Assembly (NCBI RefSeq): GCF_047730085.1
Contig: NZ_CP159830.1
Location: forward strand, 620,001 to 684,000
Length of the DNA: 64,000 nt
Source of the DNA: Njordibacter sp937773555
Lineage (GTDB): Bacteria > Pseudomonadota > Gammaproteobacteria > Pseudomonadales > Balneatricaceae
Reading direction: 5' to 3'
The notes below the pieces were generated by a model. That model worked only from the letters and a program-made list of their open reading frames with translations, was not told where the DNA came from and ran no database searches. Each line of letters starts with the position of its first letter. Positions within the stretch are counted from its first letter, which is position 1. Made by a program: the position numbers and the translations under genes. Positions 62,869 through 64,000 of the stretch are shown piece after piece.

Positions 62869-63684
62869 ATGACCACAGAAAAAGCACCGATACTGGCCAT
62901 AAATAATATCGAGGTCATTTATGATCATGTGATATTGGTATTAAAAGGCGTATCTTTAGAAGTGCATGAAAAAGGCATTGTGGCCTTACTCGGCGCTAAT
63001 GGCGCCGGTAAATCTACCACCATTAAAGCGATCTCTAATTTGTTGGGCTCCGAGCGCGGAGTAGTCACTAAAGGCACCATCGAATTTGAAGGTAAAAATA
63101 TAAACACCAGTAATCCAGCTGAGCTGGTAAAAATGGGTGTAGTGCAGGTGATGGAAGGCCGGCACTGTTTTGAGCATTTAACCATTGAAGAGAACCTATT
63201 AGTCGGTGCTTATGCCCGCACAGATGGCCGTCGGGCCATACAAGATAGCCTAGAAATGGTTTATAACTATTTTCCGCGCTTGAGGGAAAGGCGTAAAAGC
63301 CAAGCAGGATACACATCGGGTGGCGAACAACAAATGTGTGCAATCGGTCGTGCCTTAATGGCCAACCCGCACATGATTTTGTTAGATGAACCGTCTATGG
63401 GATTAGCCCCGCAGCTGGTGGAAGAGATTTTTGAAATTGTTAAAAAGCTCAATGAAGAGCAAGGCGTAACTTTCTTACTCGCAGAACAAAACACTGCTGT
63501 TGCCTTGCGTTACGCTACCTATGGTTACATTATGGAAAATGGCCGAGTAGTAATGGATGGCAAAGCCAGCGACCTACGTGAAAATGAAGACGTTAAAGAA
63601 TTCTACCTAGGTGTTAGTGATGGGGAAAAGAAAAGCTTCCGTGATGTGAAGCAGTATCGACGCCGTAAGCGTTGGTTGGCTTAA
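62869..63684 (+). CDS. livF: LIV-type ABC transporter ATP-binding protein (LivF-like)
   Basis: 271 residues. Walker A GANGAGKSTT near residue 43, signature TSGGEQQMCAIGRALM, Walker B MILLDEPSMGLAP, LLAEQNTAVAL. It is longer than E. coli LivF because of a basic C-terminal tail (SFRDVKQYRRRKRWLA). Completes the five transporter genes. Confidence 0.92.
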   Translation: MTTEKAPILAINNIEVIYDHVILVLKGVSLEVHEKGIVALLGANGAGKSTTIKAISNLLGSERGVVTKGTIEFEGKNINTSNPAELVKMGVVQVMEGRHCFEHLTIEENLLVGAYARTDGRRAIQDSLEMVYNYFPRLRERRKSQAGYTSGGEQQMCAIGRALMANPHMILLDEPSMGLAPQLVEEIFEIVKKLNEEQGVTFLLAEQNTAVALRYATYGYIMENGRVVMDGKASDLRENEDVKEFYLGVSDGEKKSFRDVKQYRRRKRWLA

Positions 63685-63859
63685 TTACTGTGCTAGCAAC
63701 GTAATCCATCCCCGTCCCACCAAAACCACATCGCCTAGGGATTGCTGCAACCCTTTGGCCATGCCTATGGTGCTTATTCAATGGCGCCATTTAACCACAC
63801 ACACCAAACAAACTTTAGGTTTATCAACATAAAGTACGCCACATGATAAAGGACACACC

Positions 63860-64000
63860 ATGACTGATTTTTATGACAACCTAGAAACCCGTGAGCCTGA
63901 TCAACGTCAAGCTGAACAAATAAAAGCCATAGCGCACCAAGTTGCTCATGCTCAAGCCACATGCCCTGCCTGGGCAAATATTCTGAAAGCAGTCAGCGCT
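63860..64000 (+). CDS. Phenylacetate-CoA-ligase-like protein, 5' end only
   Basis: Partial: 47 codons from ATG 63860, open to the window edge. The N-terminus MTDFYDNLETREPDQRQAEQ, with the following HQVAHAQATCPAW, matches the start of PaaK-type AMP-forming ligases (the LETR-P and AHA...PAW pattern). AAAGGA lies eight bases upstream. A PaaK-like gene after an acyl-CoA ligase and LIV-type transporter is a recurrent arrangement in proteobacteria, suggesting import and activation of aromatic or similar acids. Confidence 0.7.
   Translation, partial: MTDFYDNLETREPDQRQAEQIKAIAHQVAHAQATCPAWANILKAVSA

Overview
The window reads as a chromosomal segment of a free-living, probably marine gammaproteobacterium with moderate GC content. 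The gene order hemA-prfA-prmC-moeB, the mreBCD-rng-yhdP block, GreB/RsmE, GcvR and YhdP are gammaproteobacterial. A DMSP-demethylase-like gene pair, a complete Sox thiosulfate-oxidation cluster and glycolate oxidase point to a sulfur-oxidising heterotroph living on algal products. I cannot name the genus from sequence alone. No phage, insertion sequence, CRISPR array or rRNA operon is visible. Coding density is high and most genes are intact.

Layout: 0.3-4.3 kb holds the haem and translation-termination operon (hemA, prfA, prmC, moeB). 4.4-4.9 kb is a tRNA island, Ser(UGA) plus two near-identical Lys(UUU) units in a 199-bp tandem duplication, closed by a strong terminator. 4.9-9.7 kb carries DUF1853, an MFS exporter, greB, rsmE, udk and gcvR. 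9.8-13.0 kb is gatCAB (minus strand), facing mreBCD-rng-yhdP-nit (13.3-22.2 kb). mreC appears to start with a rare ATT codon just after an intrinsic terminator.

22.2-29.1 kb is a tight five-gene minus-strand operon: two tandem DmdA-like demethylases, MetY, an alpha/beta hydrolase and an inverted-order (HAD then crotonase) beta-oxidation fusion. A promoter with a palindrome in its spacer precedes it. The content suggests demethylation of DMSP or a relative, with capture of methanethiol into methionine. 29.3-33.4 kb has a fused indolepyruvate:ferredoxin oxidoreductase divergent from an Lrp-type regulator. 33.4-35.1 kb has a HAD hydrolase and a voltage-gated cation channel whose filter resembles the engineered calcium channel CavAb.

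35.1-45.8 kb is the sulfur region. A YeeE/YedE thiosulfate-type transporter and a periplasmic DsrE-like protein (minus strand) face soxCDXYZA, a SoxK-like gene, soxB, a secreted alpha/beta hydrolase, a periplasmic thioredoxin and a rhodanese (plus strand). 46.1-49.8 kb is glcDEF behind three palindromes. 49.9-52.0 kb holds a YcfJ-like glycine-zipper protein, a PLP dehydratase and a hypothetical gene. 52.0-56.3 kb holds a CrbR/CrbS-like two-component pair. 56.5-64.0 kb is an acyl-CoA ligase plus LIV-type ABC transporter cluster ending in a truncated phenylacetate-CoA-ligase-like gene at the window edge.

Together the genes describe uptake and oxidation of reduced sulfur, including sulfur that could be released from methylated sulfur compounds, alongside use of glycolate, amino acids and aromatic or fatty acids. 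Functional links between the regions are inference from gene content.
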